64,000 bases of DNA from Ruegeria lacuscaerulensis (GTDB taxonomy: Bacteria; Pseudomonadota; Alphaproteobacteria; Rhodobacterales; Rhodobacteraceae): NCBI RefSeq assembly GCF_013034685.1, contig NZ_WQGO01000003.1, positions 620,001-684,000 on the forward strand, in the 5' to 3' direction. How positions within the stretch are numbered: position 1 is the first letter of the stretch; each line of letters begins with the position of its first letter. The notes below the pieces were generated by a model. It saw nothing but the letters and a program-made list of their open reading frames with translations, did no database searches and had not been told where the DNA came from. Both the position numbers and the translations under genes were made by a program. Of this stretch, positions 1 to 9,269 are shown one piece after another.

Positions 1-1299
1 CTCGATGTTGCGATTGTCCAGAAGGATTTGCCCATCCGTCGCCGTTTCCAGCCCCATCAACACCTTGGCAAACGTAGACTTGCCACAGCCGGATTCGCCC
101 ACAATGGCCAATGTCTCGGATTCATGCGCCTCAAAGCTGAGCGTTTCGTTGGCCTTCACCACCTTAGTCTCGCCGCCGCCAAACAGCGCATTCGCCGCGA
201 CCTCATAGTATTTCTTCAGATTGTCCATCTTCAGAACTGTGCGGCCAATCGCAGCCTTTTCCTTTTGTTCCCCAACGGTGATCGGTGCGTTCCAGTCAAT
301 CTCCTGGAATTTCAGACAGCGCGTATGGTGTCGGTCATTTCCGGGCACAGCCTGCATCAGGATATCCTGAGCATCACAACGCCCTTCTTCGAAATAGTCA
401 CAGCGCGGCCCAAAGTTACAGCCCGGCGGGCGCTCATGGGGCAGGGGGAAGTTCCCCGGAATGGCCACCAGCGGGCGCGTGTTCTTGTCGGCCCCAGGCA
501 AAGGGATCGAGCGGAATAGCGCCTGTGTATAGGGGTGCTGCATTTCGTCAAACACATCCTTGATCGAGCCGCGCTCGACCGCCTCACCCGAATACATCAC
601 GCAAAGCCGGTCGCAGGTTTCCAACACCAGCCCCAGATTGTGCGAGATAAACAGCATTGAGGTGCCGTATTTCTTGCCCAAATCCTTGACCAGTTCGACC
701 ACAGCCGCTTCAACCGTCACGTCCAGCGCGGTCGTTGGCTCATCCAGAATCAAAAGCGCCGGTTTCGACATCAATGCCATGGCGATCACGATGCGCTGCT
801 GTTGTCCGCCAGAGAGCTGATGCGGGAAAGAATTCAGCATTCGCTCGGGGTCGGGCAGGCGCACATCGGTGACAACCTCCAACGCGCGGGCATAAGCCTC
901 TTCCGCGCCGACGCCTTCGTGGATCATCGGCACTTCCATCAACTGCTTACCGATCTTCATCGCTGGGTTCAGCGATGCCATCGGTTCCTGATAGATCATC
1001 GCGATCTCGTTGCCGCGAATGTCGCGCAACTCCTCGGTGGTCATCTCACCCAGATCACGCCCTTTGAACTTGATCGAGCCGCCAACGATGCGCCCGTTCT
1101 TGCCCAAATCCTGCATGACACCCAACGCAACCGTGGACTTGCCACAGCCAGACTCACCAACCAGCCCCACAGCCTCACCAGGTTGCACGCTGACCGAGAA
1201 ATCCATAACGGCGGGAATTTCCCTCAACCGGGTAAAAAACGAGATCGAAAGCTTGTCGATCTCAAGGATTGGCCCGTCATAATCCGCCAGTTTGTTCAT
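1..1299 (-). CDS. Peptide-type ABC transporter, fused double ATP-binding protein (partial, 3' end outside window)
   Basis: This is the energising subunit of the importer encoded by the next three minus-strand genes. The 433 visible codons hold one complete nucleotide-binding domain: Walker A GESGCGKST, signature LSGGQQQR and Walker B LLILDEPTTALD. The C-terminal tail typical of oligopeptide ATPases follows (HPYTQALF, then a Cys-containing NFGPRC stretch). A second domain then begins with another GESGCGKST near position 100, so DppD- and DppF-like ATPases are fused in one chain. The ATG at 1299-1297 sits just after a GCGAGGAG ribosome site. The protein continues past position 1. The substrate cannot be read from the ATPase; di- or oligopeptides or similar amphoteric compounds are the family norm. 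Confidence 0.9.
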   Translation of the reverse strand, partial: MNKLADYDGPILEIDKLSISFFTRLREIPAVMDFSVSVQPGEAVGLVGESGCGKSTVALGVMQDLGKNGRIVGGSIKFKGRDLGEMTTEELRDIRGNEIAMIYQEPMASLNPAMKIGKQLMEVPMIHEGVGAEEAYARALEVVTDVRLPDPERMLNSFPHQLSGGQQQRIVIAMALMSKPALLILDEPTTALDVTVEAAVVELVKDLGKKYGTSMLFISHNLGLVLETCDRLCVMYSGEAVERGSIKDVFDEMQHPYTQALFRSIPLPGADKNTRPLVAIPGNFPLPHERPPGCNFGPRCDYFEEGRCDAQDILMQAVPGNDRHHTRCLKFQEIDWNAPITVGEQKEKAAIGRTVLKMDNLKKYYEVAANALFGGGETKVVKANETLSFEAHESETLAIVGESGCGKSTFAKVLMGLETATDGQILLDNRNIE

Positions 1300-1361
1300 C
1301 TTGTTACTCCTCGCGAGAGTCAGGGGGATCCCTTCATCTGGCTAAAAATATCCCGGGGGGT

Positions 1362-1381
1362 CCGGGGGGCTGGCCCCCCGG
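1362..1381. repeat. GC-rich intergenic hairpin
   Basis: A perfect inverted repeat (CCGGGGGGC, two bases, GCCCCCCGG) lies in the 94-bp gap between the second permease gene and the ATPase gene of the same operon. No T-tract follows on either strand, so it is not a classical terminator. Similar G-run/C-run hairpins are, from memory, common between genes in Rhodobacteraceae. It may stabilise or separate the upstream transcript. Confidence 0.6.
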
Positions 1382-1393
1382 CCTCGATCACAA

Positions 1394-2857
1394 TCAGTCC
1401 TTCAGACTTTCTTCGCGCAGACCGTCGGCCAGCAGGTTCAAACCCAGAACCAGTGACAAGAGGGCCAAAGCAGGCGGAAGGGCAGGGTGTAGATAGATCG
1501 ACAGCAGCTTACGCCCCTCGTTAATCGTTGAACCCCAGTCCGGGCTTTCCGGTGGCAGACCCAATCCAAAGAAACCCAAGGTCCCCAAAAGAATGGTCGT
1601 GTAGCCAATCCGCAAACAGAAATCGACGATCAGCGGACCACGCGCATTGGGCAGAATCTCCCACAGCATGATGTACCAGGGGCCTTCGCCTCGCGTTTGC
1701 GCCGCCGCTACATAGTCGCGGGTTTTGATATCCAGCGCCAGCCCGCGAACGATACGGAACACAGTGGGCGAGTTCACAAAGACCACCGAAACAAACACCA
1801 CCAGGATGCCGCCAGGGATGTCGAACAGGTCCAGATAGGTTGGAAGACCCCAGATGCTATAGCTGTCGGTGCTGACAATGTACCCGCCGGTCGAGATCAG
1901 CGACAGATACAGCCACAAAGCCACCCCAAGCACACCAATCAGCAGCGGCGTGCGGAAATTCGGGCGCGTGTAGTAGCGAGAGTTCAGCAACACCCCCAAA
2001 AAGATGATCGGAAAGACAAACAGGACAGCGGCCATATAGTTCGGCACCCCTGTCGCCACGATCTCGGGCGTGACCAGCAGATAGAACAACAGGATCACCG
2101 GGAAAGCCAGGATCAGGTTGGCCAGGAAGGACAGCAGTGTGTCCAAACGACCGCCATAGTATCCGGCAGGCAAGCCTAGCGTGATCCCGACCATGAAGGC
2201 GAACATCGTTGCCAGCGGGGCGATCTGCACCACGATCCAGGCCCCTTTGACCATGCGGCTGAACACGTCGCGGGCCAAGTTGTCTCCGCCCAGCAGATAC
2301 CAGGCGTATTGACCCTCTTCCAAACTGGACAAAGGCGTTCCTGGTACTTTGTTCTTCATGCCCGAAATCTGGTCCAGCGGGTCATGGGTGACGATCAGAT
2401 CCATCGCCCCAAAAATTCCGGTAAACACCCAGAACATCACAAGGCCGAACCCGATCATGCCGATGGGGCTGTCGAACAGCTTGCCATACAGACCCAGCTT
2501 GCGCTTGAACGCGATCGACATGGCGTAAAGCAGGATCAGCGACATCCAAACCGGCAGAAACTGCTGGGACATGGCGCCGATGATCCCGGCGTTTGTGCCC
2601 ATCAGGATGCCAAGGACGATATAGGCAACCGCAAGGCCGACACTGGCCAGAAAACTGTATCGCATCGCGGCTTGGATCATATTTCGCAGCCCCGAACTGG
2701 ACGTGAGCGTGCCGTCCGGGTTCACGGTCATCTGATCCTCGGGCAGGATGATGCTCGCCAGCATCCAGGCAACAATGGACAGCGCCATCAGCGCCAGCGC
2801 CAAGGCGATCAGCGGGTTGAGGAAGGCGATAGAGCCGGTCCAGGTAAGTGGTTCCAT
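1394..2857 (-). CDS. Peptide-type ABC transporter permease, DppC-like, enlarged
   Basis: Inner-membrane channel subunit of the importer. The C-terminal half carries the binding-protein-dependent transport fold, with an EAA-like loop (DYVAAAQTRGEG... LPNARGPLIVDF) and the typical ending GLNLLADGLREESLKD. At 487 residues it is much longer than the roughly 300 of DppC/OppC. About 125 extra N-terminal residues carry several hydrophobic segments before the usual start region (FDSPIGMIGFGLVMFW). A further hydrophobic insertion lies in the middle (around GVLGVALWLYLSLIS). The gene starts 14 bp after the DppB-like gene, so they are one operon. Family assignment is firm; the extensions are unexplained. 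Confidence 0.9.
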   Translation of the reverse strand: MEPLTWTGSIAFLNPLIALALALMALSIVAWMLASIILPEDQMTVNPDGTLTSSSGLRNMIQAAMRYSFLASVGLAVAYIVLGILMGTNAGIIGAMSQQFLPVWMSLILLYAMSIAFKRKLGLYGKLFDSPIGMIGFGLVMFWVFTGIFGAMDLIVTHDPLDQISGMKNKVPGTPLSSLEEGQYAWYLLGGDNLARDVFSRMVKGAWIVVQIAPLATMFAFMVGITLGLPAGYYGGRLDTLLSFLANLILAFPVILLFYLLVTPEIVATGVPNYMAAVLFVFPIIFLGVLLNSRYYTRPNFRTPLLIGVLGVALWLYLSLISTGGYIVSTDSYSIWGLPTYLDLFDIPGGILVVFVSVVFVNSPTVFRIVRGLALDIKTRDYVAAAQTRGEGPWYIMLWEILPNARGPLIVDFCLRIGYTTILLGTLGFFGLGLPPESPDWGSTINEGRKLLSIYLHPALPPALALLSLVLGLNLLADGLREESLKD

Positions 2858-2871
2858 GATCTGACCCTCCC

Positions 2872-3918
2872 TTAAGAAATGCGAATACGCGGGTTGAGGT
2901 AGACATAGCCGATATCCGAGATCAGCTGCGTCACCAGCACCACAAAGACCGACACGACCGAAATCGCCAACAAGAGCTGGATGTCGTTATTCCCCGCCGC
3001 CTGCACCAGCGCCCAACCAAAGCCCTTGTAGTTGAAAAGGGTCTCGACGATTACCACACCATTCAGCAGCCATGGGAACTGCAACATGATGACGGTAAAG
3101 GGGGCGATCAGCGCGTTGCGCAGCGCGTGTTTCATGACGATGTTCGAAAAGGACACGCCTTTCAGCCGCGCGGTACGGATATATTGCGCCGTCATCACCT
3201 CGGTCATTGAGGCGCGGGTCATCCGGGCGATATAACCCATCCCGTAAAGCGCAATCGTCAGCACGGGCAGGAAGAAATTCTCGAATGTCGGGTTCTCCAT
3301 AGCCTGCGTGGCCGTGCCCTTGAACCACTTCAATCCAACGGCGGATGAGGTGAAAATGGCGATGAAGATCACGCCTGACACATATTCCGGTGTCGCTGTT
3401 GTGGTGATGGCAAAGGTGGACAGGGTGCGATCGGTGGCCGAGCCTTCTTTCATGCCCGCCAGAACGCCAAGGATCAGTGCCGAAGGGACCATCAGCAGCA
3501 TCACCCAGAACATCAGCCGACCGGTTAGAGCGAGACGTGTGCCGACAACTGTTCCGACCTCTTCTTTGAAGACTGTGGAATAGCCCCAATACCCCTGCAA
3601 AATACCGCAGAAATTGGGCGATTCCTCGGCGGTTTTACCAGGCAGAATGCATCTACCCTGAACGGTTCCGTCTTCGTTGGTGTGCCGGTACGATGGCAGA
3701 ACACCCAGCCATTCGCCATATTTTATGGGCGTTGACTGAAGATAGCCGCCTTTTTCCAGGAAACTCTCGACCTGTTCATCCGACATCCGAAAGTTGCCCT
3801 GCGTTTTGGCAAGCTTTTCGAGGTTCGGATACAGGTTGGTGAGGAAAAAGACCAGGAATGTCAGGCACAATGCTGTCAACAGCATGATCCCGACCCGCCT
3901 TAGAATGAATAGTCCCAT
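2872..3918 (-). CDS. Peptide-type ABC transporter permease, DppB-like
   Basis: First permease of the importer, 348 residues. It begins with the family-typical single N-terminal helix (MGLFILRRVGIMLLTALCLTFLVFFLTNL), then a periplasmic region, then the transport domain ending in the classic MTRASMTEVMTAQYIRTARLKG and HALRNALIAPFTV stretch. The periplasmic region after the first helix is longer than usual and holds two cysteines (RCILPGKTAEESPNFCG) that could form a disulphide. It lies between the binding-protein gene and the second permease gene. A hairpin followed by TTTT separates it from the binding-protein gene. Confidence 0.9.
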   Translation of the reverse strand: MGLFILRRVGIMLLTALCLTFLVFFLTNLYPNLEKLAKTQGNFRMSDEQVESFLEKGGYLQSTPIKYGEWLGVLPSYRHTNEDGTVQGRCILPGKTAEESPNFCGILQGYWGYSTVFKEEVGTVVGTRLALTGRLMFWVMLLMVPSALILGVLAGMKEGSATDRTLSTFAITTTATPEYVSGVIFIAIFTSSAVGLKWFKGTATQAMENPTFENFFLPVLTIALYGMGYIARMTRASMTEVMTAQYIRTARLKGVSFSNIVMKHALRNALIAPFTVIMLQFPWLLNGVVIVETLFNYKGFGWALVQAAGNNDIQLLLAISVVSVFVVLVTQLISDIGYVYLNPRIRIS

Positions 3919-3996
3919 GATAGCCCCTGTTGGTCGGCTGGCGCTGGTTTCAGGCCGTGCGCGTCGATAGTATTTTTCGCCGGGTCAGCGCCGACG

Positions 3997-4023
3997 AAAA
4001 GGCCGCGCCCTTACGGCGCGGCC
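3997..4023 (-). terminator. Attenuator-like hairpin between binding-protein and permease genes
   Basis: Read on the minus strand, GGCCGCGCC, a five-base loop and GGCGCGGCC are followed by TTTT, 15 bp after the stop of the binding-protein gene. A strong stem with a short U-run inside an operon is the usual way to make more periplasmic binding protein than permease. Partial termination is inferred. Confidence 0.65.
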
Positions 4024-4037
4024 CTGTAGGTGTCGGC

Positions 4038-5708
4038 TTAAGAGACGATGCCGAACTTATATAGCTGCGGCAGGTCCGCGATGTGCTTTTCAACACCAAC
4101 CATGTTGTCACGGTGGTGACGCATTGCTGTCCGCCAATAAGGCTGGATGGTCACACCCTCTTCGATCATGATCGTTTGCAGCTTGGCCATCACCTCGCGG
4201 CGCTTGTCCACATCGGCGATCGAGTTCGCTTCGGCCAGAAGCGCATCGAACTCGGCATTGGCAAAGCCGGACTCGTTCCACGCCACGCCTGACTTATACG
4301 CCAAGGCCAGAACCTGCGTGCCCAGCGGGCGGTGGTTCCAGTTGGTCGAGGAAAAGGCGTATTTCGTCCAGTCGTTCCAGAAGGTCGAGCCGGGCAGAAC
4401 CGTGTGTTTGGCCTTGATGCCCGCGTCGTTCAACTGCGCAACCACAGCAGCGGTGGTATTGCGACGCCAGTCATCGTCGATCGACTGAACTTCGTGCTCG
4501 AAGTCTGCCATGCCCGCTTCTTCCATCAGGGCCTTGGCACCTGCCGGATCATAGGGAATACGGGTCACCGCCGAGTCATATTCGGGGTGCATCGGACCTA
4601 CATGGCAGTTCTCGGCAGGGATGCCGTAGCCGGACATGCCAAGCTCGAGGCAGACATTGTTGTCCACGGCCATGGCCAGCGCCTGACGCACACGTTTGTC
4701 GCCATAGATCTTATTGCCATTGGCGTCTTCGGCCAACTGGTTCGGACGAATGACGATGGTAAAGCCCGAGGGGATTTCCGAACGGGTCAGGCCGATGCCG
4801 TCGAAGATGTCAACAAATTCGCCGACCGATTCCCAGTTCATGTCGATCTCTTCGGCCTCGTAGGCGGCCAGGAAGGCTGCCGGGTCGGTGCCGTAGTCGA
4901 TAAACTCGATCCGGTCGATATAGCCGCCTTTGCCGGCCTCATAGCCCCACCAGTCAAAGCCTTCGTTGCGCACGAGCACACCTTTGACGCCGACCTCGTG
5001 GCTTTCGGGGATCATAAAGCCGGTGCCGACCGGGTTGGCCAGCATGTTATTGGCATCAAAGCTACTGTGTACGATGGCGGCCGGATAGTCCGCCATGCCG
5101 GGAATGATGGTGATGTCGGGCGCGTTACACGTCAGTTTGACGGTATGGGAATCCACAACCGTAATTGCACCGTCCGCGGCCTTTTGCGTGGCCTCGTCAA
5201 TCAGTGATGCCATGCGGGATGCCATCGAGTTGCCCTCTAGCCCCGCATCACACCAGCCGGTGATGTTGCGTGCCACGTCTTCGGCGGTGAAGTCGTCGCC
5301 GTTGTTCCACTTGACGCCTTTGCGGACGTTCAGAGTGTATTCTGTCGCGTCGTCATTGGCCTCCCAGCTTTCCAGCAGCATGGGTTTGAACGAGCCGTCA
5401 TTGTTGTATTCGACCAGATATTCCAGCCAGCCAGCGGTGTAAGTGGCGATTTGGGTCCAGTCATAGGTGCGCGGATCCTTCAGCGCGCGCACTTCCATCT
5501 GATAACGGATGGTGCCGCCACGCTGCGGTTCTTGCGCGGCTGCGGGTGAATTCAGTCCGATCATGCCATAAGCGGCGGGCACGGCAACGCCCAACGCGGT
5601 GGCGCGGGCCATGAACTCGCGCCGGCTGAGCTTGCCGTCACGATATTCCTGTGCGTGCATCTCCGCCGCCCAGTGCATCGGTGCTCCGGTCAAGGTTTGC
5701 TTTGTCAT
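4038..5708 (-). CDS. Peptide-type ABC transporter substrate-binding protein (SBP family 5), Tat-exported
   Basis: Periplasmic receptor of the importer, 556 residues. The N-terminus carries a twin-arginine signal ([22 protein letters not shown]) and an Ala-X-Ala type cleavage region (NSPAAAQ), so it should be exported folded by Tat. The body shows SBP_bac_5 features, for example [22 protein letters not shown] and the late [18 protein letters not shown] segment. It is the first gene of a four-gene minus-strand operon (receptor, permease, permease, double ATPase). The unusually long region ahead of the twin Arg (about 26 residues) is seen in other rhodobacteral homologues as far as I recall. Ligand unknown. 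Confidence 0.92.
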   Translation of the reverse strand: MTKQTLTGAPMHWAAEMHAQEYRDGKLSRREFMARATALGVAVPAAYGMIGLNSPAAAQEPQRGGTIRYQMEVRALKDPRTYDWTQIATYTAGWLEYLVEYNNDGSFKPMLLESWEANDDATEYTLNVRKGVKWNNGDDFTAEDVARNITGWCDAGLEGNSMASRMASLIDEATQKAADGAITVVDSHTVKLTCNAPDITIIPGMADYPAAIVHSSFDANNMLANPVGTGFMIPESHEVGVKGVLVRNEGFDWWGYEAGKGGYIDRIEFIDYGTDPAAFLAAYEAEEIDMNWESVGEFVDIFDGIGLTRSEIPSGFTIVIRPNQLAEDANGNKIYGDKRVRQALAMAVDNNVCLELGMSGYGIPAENCHVGPMHPEYDSAVTRIPYDPAGAKALMEEAGMADFEHEVQSIDDDWRRNTTAAVVAQLNDAGIKAKHTVLPGSTFWNDWTKYAFSSTNWNHRPLGTQVLALAYKSGVAWNESGFANAEFDALLAEANSIADVDKRREVMAKLQTIMIEEGVTIQPYWRTAMRHHRDNMVGVEKHIADLPQLYKFGIVS

Positions 5709-6033
5709 TTATGTCTCTCCCTGTGACATCAATTTTTGTGATTTGTGAGTGGAACCGCTCAACGCCGAAAGAAGCGTGCAGCGAGTCCGCGGGTATTCGT
5801 TGCTGTGATACTGAACATCCCCATGCCTTCATTCGGCACCAGAAATTCTGTTAGGTCAACGTTCGAAATCGTCATTCAGGAGACAAAAGCGACATTGTGG
5901 AGGATCGCAGCCTGGAAATACGGGATCGTGTCCTGGCTCAAGAAGCCTGGCGGGTTCCCATTAACACAAGGGATTCGGATCATCGATGGCGCGTAATTCT
6001 TGCTGTCTATCGCAGTGGCAAGTTGCGCTAGTA
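5709..6033. other. Intergenic region upstream of the peptide-type ABC operon
   Basis: This 325-bp stretch lies between the end of miaA and the binding-protein gene. It must contain the promoter of the minus-strand transporter operon. I found no convincing ORF, RNA gene or clear sigma-70 pair; it is less GC-rich than the flanking genes. Confidence 0.5.
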
Positions 6034-6927
6034 TCACTTTGAGAAATCAACGTGAATCCAGTTTTTCATCCGTGCTCGAAACCAGGTGCGTTGTCGTTTG
6101 GCGAACTGGCGGGTCGAGATCGTGGCGCGATCTCGGGCGGCATCCAGGGAAAGCTGGCCGTCAAGATATGACATAAGCTCGGGGACACCGATGGCCTTGA
6201 AGGCGGGAAGAGAGGGGTCGTAGAGGGATCGCATCGCCTCGACTTCATTCAAAGCGCCTGTATCTAGCATCAGATCGAAACGGCGATTGATCCTATCCAG
6301 AAGCCATTGTTTGTCCACGTCAAATACGATCGGCACCGTGTCGTCCGGGCTCAGAATAGGCGGCGGAGTATCAGCTTGCCAGTCCCGCAGGCTGCGTCCG
6401 GTGGCGCGCTGCACTTCCCAAGCGCGCTGGACGCGGGCGCGGTTTTGCCGGTCCAACCGGGCCAGAGTTTCGGCATCCACACCCTTGCTCAGCGTTTGCA
6501 GGTCAAGCTGGTCGCCCTCGGCACGTATTTCTGGCGGAGTAGCGGGTATTTCGGCCATGCCCTCGGTCAAGGCCGAGAAATACAGCCCCGTGCCCCCAAC
6601 AATAATCGGGCGTTGTGGGCCGGTCAGCAAGGGTGTGACCTCGCGCAGCCAATGGCCGGTCGAATAATCCTGATCATACGCGACATGACCATAGAGCAGA
6701 TGCGGTGCGCGGGCCTCATCCCCAGTCGAGGGGCGGGCCGAGATCACCTGCCAGCAGTCATACACCTGACTGGCATCTGCATTGACGATGATGCCGCCGA
6801 ATTCTTCGGCGATCCGAAGTGCAAGTTCGGATTTACCTGACGCTGTCGGCCCCGCAATCAGTACGGGTTTGTCGTCTGGGATAGGGGGCAGGCGGTCCCA
6901 AATTGGCGATGTATCTGTTTTGGCCAT
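6034..6927 (-). CDS. miaA: tRNA dimethylallyltransferase
   Basis: Transfers a dimethylallyl group to A37 of tRNAs that read codons starting with U, a cytoplasmic step improving decoding. The P-loop [12 protein letters not shown] and the segments [26 protein letters not shown] and [17 protein letters not shown] are diagnostic. The C-terminus has the usual [12 protein letters not shown] motif. I chose the ATG at 6927 (297 residues) because AAGG precedes it at proper distance; in-frame ATGs at 6948 and 6957 lack a ribosome site. It is divergent from pyrH. Nothing unusual. Confidence 0.95.
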   Translation of the reverse strand: MAKTDTSPIWDRLPPIPDDKPVLIAGPTASGKSELALRIAEEFGGIIVNADASQVYDCWQVISARPSTGDEARAPHLLYGHVAYDQDYSTGHWLREVTPLLTGPQRPIIVGGTGLYFSALTEGMAEIPATPPEIRAEGDQLDLQTLSKGVDAETLARLDRQNRARVQRAWEVQRATGRSLRDWQADTPPPILSPDDTVPIVFDVDKQWLLDRINRRFDLMLDTGALNEVEAMRSLYDPSLPAFKAIGVPELMSYLDGQLSLDAARDRATISTRQFAKRQRTWFRARMKNWIHVDFSK

Positions 6928-7022
6928 CGGGGCTGCCTTGTTCCTCATGATCCGCATTGAACCTGTCGCGGTTTTGCTTCATTTTGCGCCGGAATTAAAC
7001 CCGTGCCAGCCCGGAGCGCAAC

Positions 7023-7766
7023 ATGACCCTTTCCCCAGACATCGACACCCCGAAAACCAAATACAGTCGCGTGATGCTGAAGATCTCTGGCGAGGCGCTG
7101 ATGGGCGACCAGGGGTTTGGCCTGCATCCGCCGACCGTCCAGCGTATCGCGCAAGAGGTCAAATCGGTGCATGATCTGGGTGTCGAGATCTGCATGGTGA
7201 TCGGCGGTGGCAATATTTTCCGGGGTCTCAGCGGCTCGGCGCAGGGGATGGAGCGGACGACGGCGGACTATATGGGGATGCTGGCCACGGTGATGAACGC
7301 GCTGGGGATGCAATCCGCGTTGGAAGAAATCGGGGTGTTCACCCGTGTGATCTCGGCCATTCGCATGGACGAGGTGTGCGAGCCTTATATCCGTCGCCGT
7401 GCTGTACGGCACCTTGAGAAAAAGCGGGTCTGCATCTTTGCCGCCGGGACCGGGAACCCTTATTTCACCACCGACACTGCGGCCACTTTGCGTGCAAATG
7501 AAATGGCTTGCGAGGCGATCTTCATGGGAAAGAACGGCGTGGACGGTGTCTATGACAAAGACCCCAAAGAACATGCGGACGCGGTGCGCTATGACACAGT
7601 CACCTACGATGACGTGCTGGCAAAACGGTTGCGGGTTATGGACGCCTCGGCCATTGCGTTGGCGCGAGACAACAACCTGCCGCTCATCGTGTTTGGTCTG
7701 GACGAACCAGGCGGCTTCCGGGGAATCCTTGCCGGTGAAGGGACTTATACCAAGGTTCAGGGCTAA
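7023..7766 (+). CDS. pyrH: UMP kinase
   Basis: Phosphorylates UMP to UDP in pyrimidine nucleotide synthesis; hexameric amino-acid-kinase fold. Hallmarks are [14 protein letters not shown] near the N-terminus, [42 protein letters not shown] and [15 protein letters not shown]. Length 247 matches the family. It usually precedes frr; here a strong terminator and an unrelated gene follow, so it appears to be monocistronic. Confidence 0.97.
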   Translation: MTLSPDIDTPKTKYSRVMLKISGEALMGDQGFGLHPPTVQRIAQEVKSVHDLGVEICMVIGGGNIFRGLSGSAQGMERTTADYMGMLATVMNALGMQSALEEIGVFTRVISAIRMDEVCEPYIRRRAVRHLEKKRVCIFAAGTGNPYFTTDTAATLRANEMACEAIFMGKNGVDGVYDKDPKEHADAVRYDTVTYDDVLAKRLRVMDASAIALARDNNLPLIVFGLDEPGGFRGILAGEGTYTKVQG

Positions 7767-7785
7767 GCCTTCACCCATATGTGAC

Positions 7786-7816
7786 AAAAGCCGGGCCATC
7801 GCGCCCGGCTTTTTTT
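7786..7816 (+). terminator. Rho-independent terminator after pyrH
   Basis: The stem AGCCGGGC / GCCCGGCT with a six-base loop is followed by a run of seven T, 20 bp after the pyrH stop. An A-run on the other side could make it work in both directions, but no minus-strand gene ends here. Confidence 0.9.
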
Positions 7817-7994
7817 GTTCGGGCGCTTGACGGGATTGGTCGGTCTGGGCAGTTTGGCCGCGTCCTTGCCTGTGCTGGGGCTGTCGTCGCGGCTGCGGCG
7901 GCTCGGCTGGAAGACCTGCCATGATGTCCGAAGAGGCCGGAATCATGCCCGGTCCCTTAAAAGATTGACCTGCATGATCAAGGAGTTCCGTGCC

Positions 7995-9221
7995 ATGAGC
8001 ACTTTGGATATAGACTTTGTCCGCGCGCAGTTTCCCGCCTTTTCCGAACCATCTCTGCAAGGCCAGGCCTTTTTCGAAAACGCCGGTGGGTCTTACACAT
8101 GCAAGCCCGTGCTGGACCGGCTGTTTCGCTACTATACCGAACGCAAAGTACAACCCTATGCGCCCTATGAGGCCAGTCGTCTAGCGGGCGCCGAGATGGA
8201 CGAGGCGCGTCGGCGCTTGGCGGCTATTCTGGGCGTCGACACCGATGAGTTAAGCTTTGGCCCTTCGACCACGCAGAACACTTATGTCATGGCGCAGGCA
8301 TTTCGGCAGTGGATGCAGCCGGGTGAAGCGATCATCGTCACCAATCAGGACCATGAGGCCAATTCCGGCCCGTGGCGGCGCTTGGCCGAGGATGGGATTG
8401 AGGTCAGGGAGTGGCAAATCGACCCCGAGACCGGCTCGCTTGACCCGCAGGATCTGGCAAACCTGCTGGACGACAAGGTGCGTCTGGTCTGTTTCCCCCA
8501 TTGCTCGAACGTAGTTGGTGAGATCAATCCGGTGGCCGAGATCACCGCTATTGCGCATGCAGCGGGTGCGTTTGTCTGTGTTGATGGGGTGTCCTACGCG
8601 CCGCACGGCCTTCCGAATGTGGATGAGCTGGGGGCGGATATCTATCTGTTTTCAGCCTATAAAACTTATGGTCCGCATCAAGGATGTATGGTGGTCCGGC
8701 GAAAATTGGGGCAGACGCTGCCCAACCAGGCGCATTTTTTCAACGGCGATGTGCTGTATAAGCGGTTCACGCCTGCCGGACCAGATCATGCGCAGATCGC
8801 GGCCAGTGCTGGCATGGCGGATTATATCGCCGCACTCAGCGTTCATCACGGTGGTCCCGACGGGTCCGACACTCAGCGTGGAGCGTTCGTGCATGATCTG
8901 ATGCGTGAGCACGAGGTGTCATTGCTGCAGCCGTTGCTGGATGCGGTGTCAAACCGCAATGCTGTGCGCTTGATTGGCACCGCTGATGCAGAAAAGCGCG
9001 CACCCACGGTTGCTTTGGCGTTGAACCGAAATGCGGAAGAGGTGGCGGGTGAATTGGCCACACACGGGATTATGGCGGGTGGAGGCGATTTCTACGCCGG
9101 GCGTCCGTTGCAGGCGATGGGGGTCGATCCGGCGCAGGGCGTGTTGCGAGTCAGCTTTACGCACTACACATCGCAACAGGAAATTGATCAATTATTGAAT
9201 GCACTTGACGCCGTTTTGTGA
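7995..9221 (+). CDS. Class V aminotransferase / cysteine-desulfurase-like PLP protein
   Basis: A PLP enzyme of fold type I, 408 residues. The PLP lysine is in FSAYKTYGPHQG, the Asp pairing with the ring is in FVCVDGVSYAPH, and the start FFENAGGSYTCKPV is typical of the family. It resembles the unassigned cysteine-desulfurase-like subgroup (VC1184 type) rather than IscS or SufS, and I do not see the mobile catalytic Cys loop of those enzymes; the substrate is therefore open. The ATG at 7995 is chosen because AAGGAG lies nine bases upstream; the frame is open back to 7815 without ribosome sites. It follows the pyrH terminator and precedes photolyase by 48 bp. Confidence 0.85.
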   Translation: MSTLDIDFVRAQFPAFSEPSLQGQAFFENAGGSYTCKPVLDRLFRYYTERKVQPYAPYEASRLAGAEMDEARRRLAAILGVDTDELSFGPSTTQNTYVMAQAFRQWMQPGEAIIVTNQDHEANSGPWRRLAEDGIEVREWQIDPETGSLDPQDLANLLDDKVRLVCFPHCSNVVGEINPVAEITAIAHAAGAFVCVDGVSYAPHGLPNVDELGADIYLFSAYKTYGPHQGCMVVRRKLGQTLPNQAHFFNGDVLYKRFTPAGPDHAQIAASAGMADYIAALSVHHGGPDGSDTQRGAFVHDLMREHEVSLLQPLLDAVSNRNAVRLIGTADAEKRAPTVALALNRNAEEVAGELATHGIMAGGGDFYAGRPLQAMGVDPAQGVLRVSFTHYTSQQEIDQLLNALDAVL

Positions 9222-9269
9222 TCCAGTTCCCGTCCACTCCCGTAAAATGGGAAAAACATCTGGGCGGTT

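Noticed and set aside
6945..8153. 402-codon open frame on the minus strand across pyrH
   Set aside because: It is antisense to the full length of pyrH, has no family features and arises from GC-rich codon bias.
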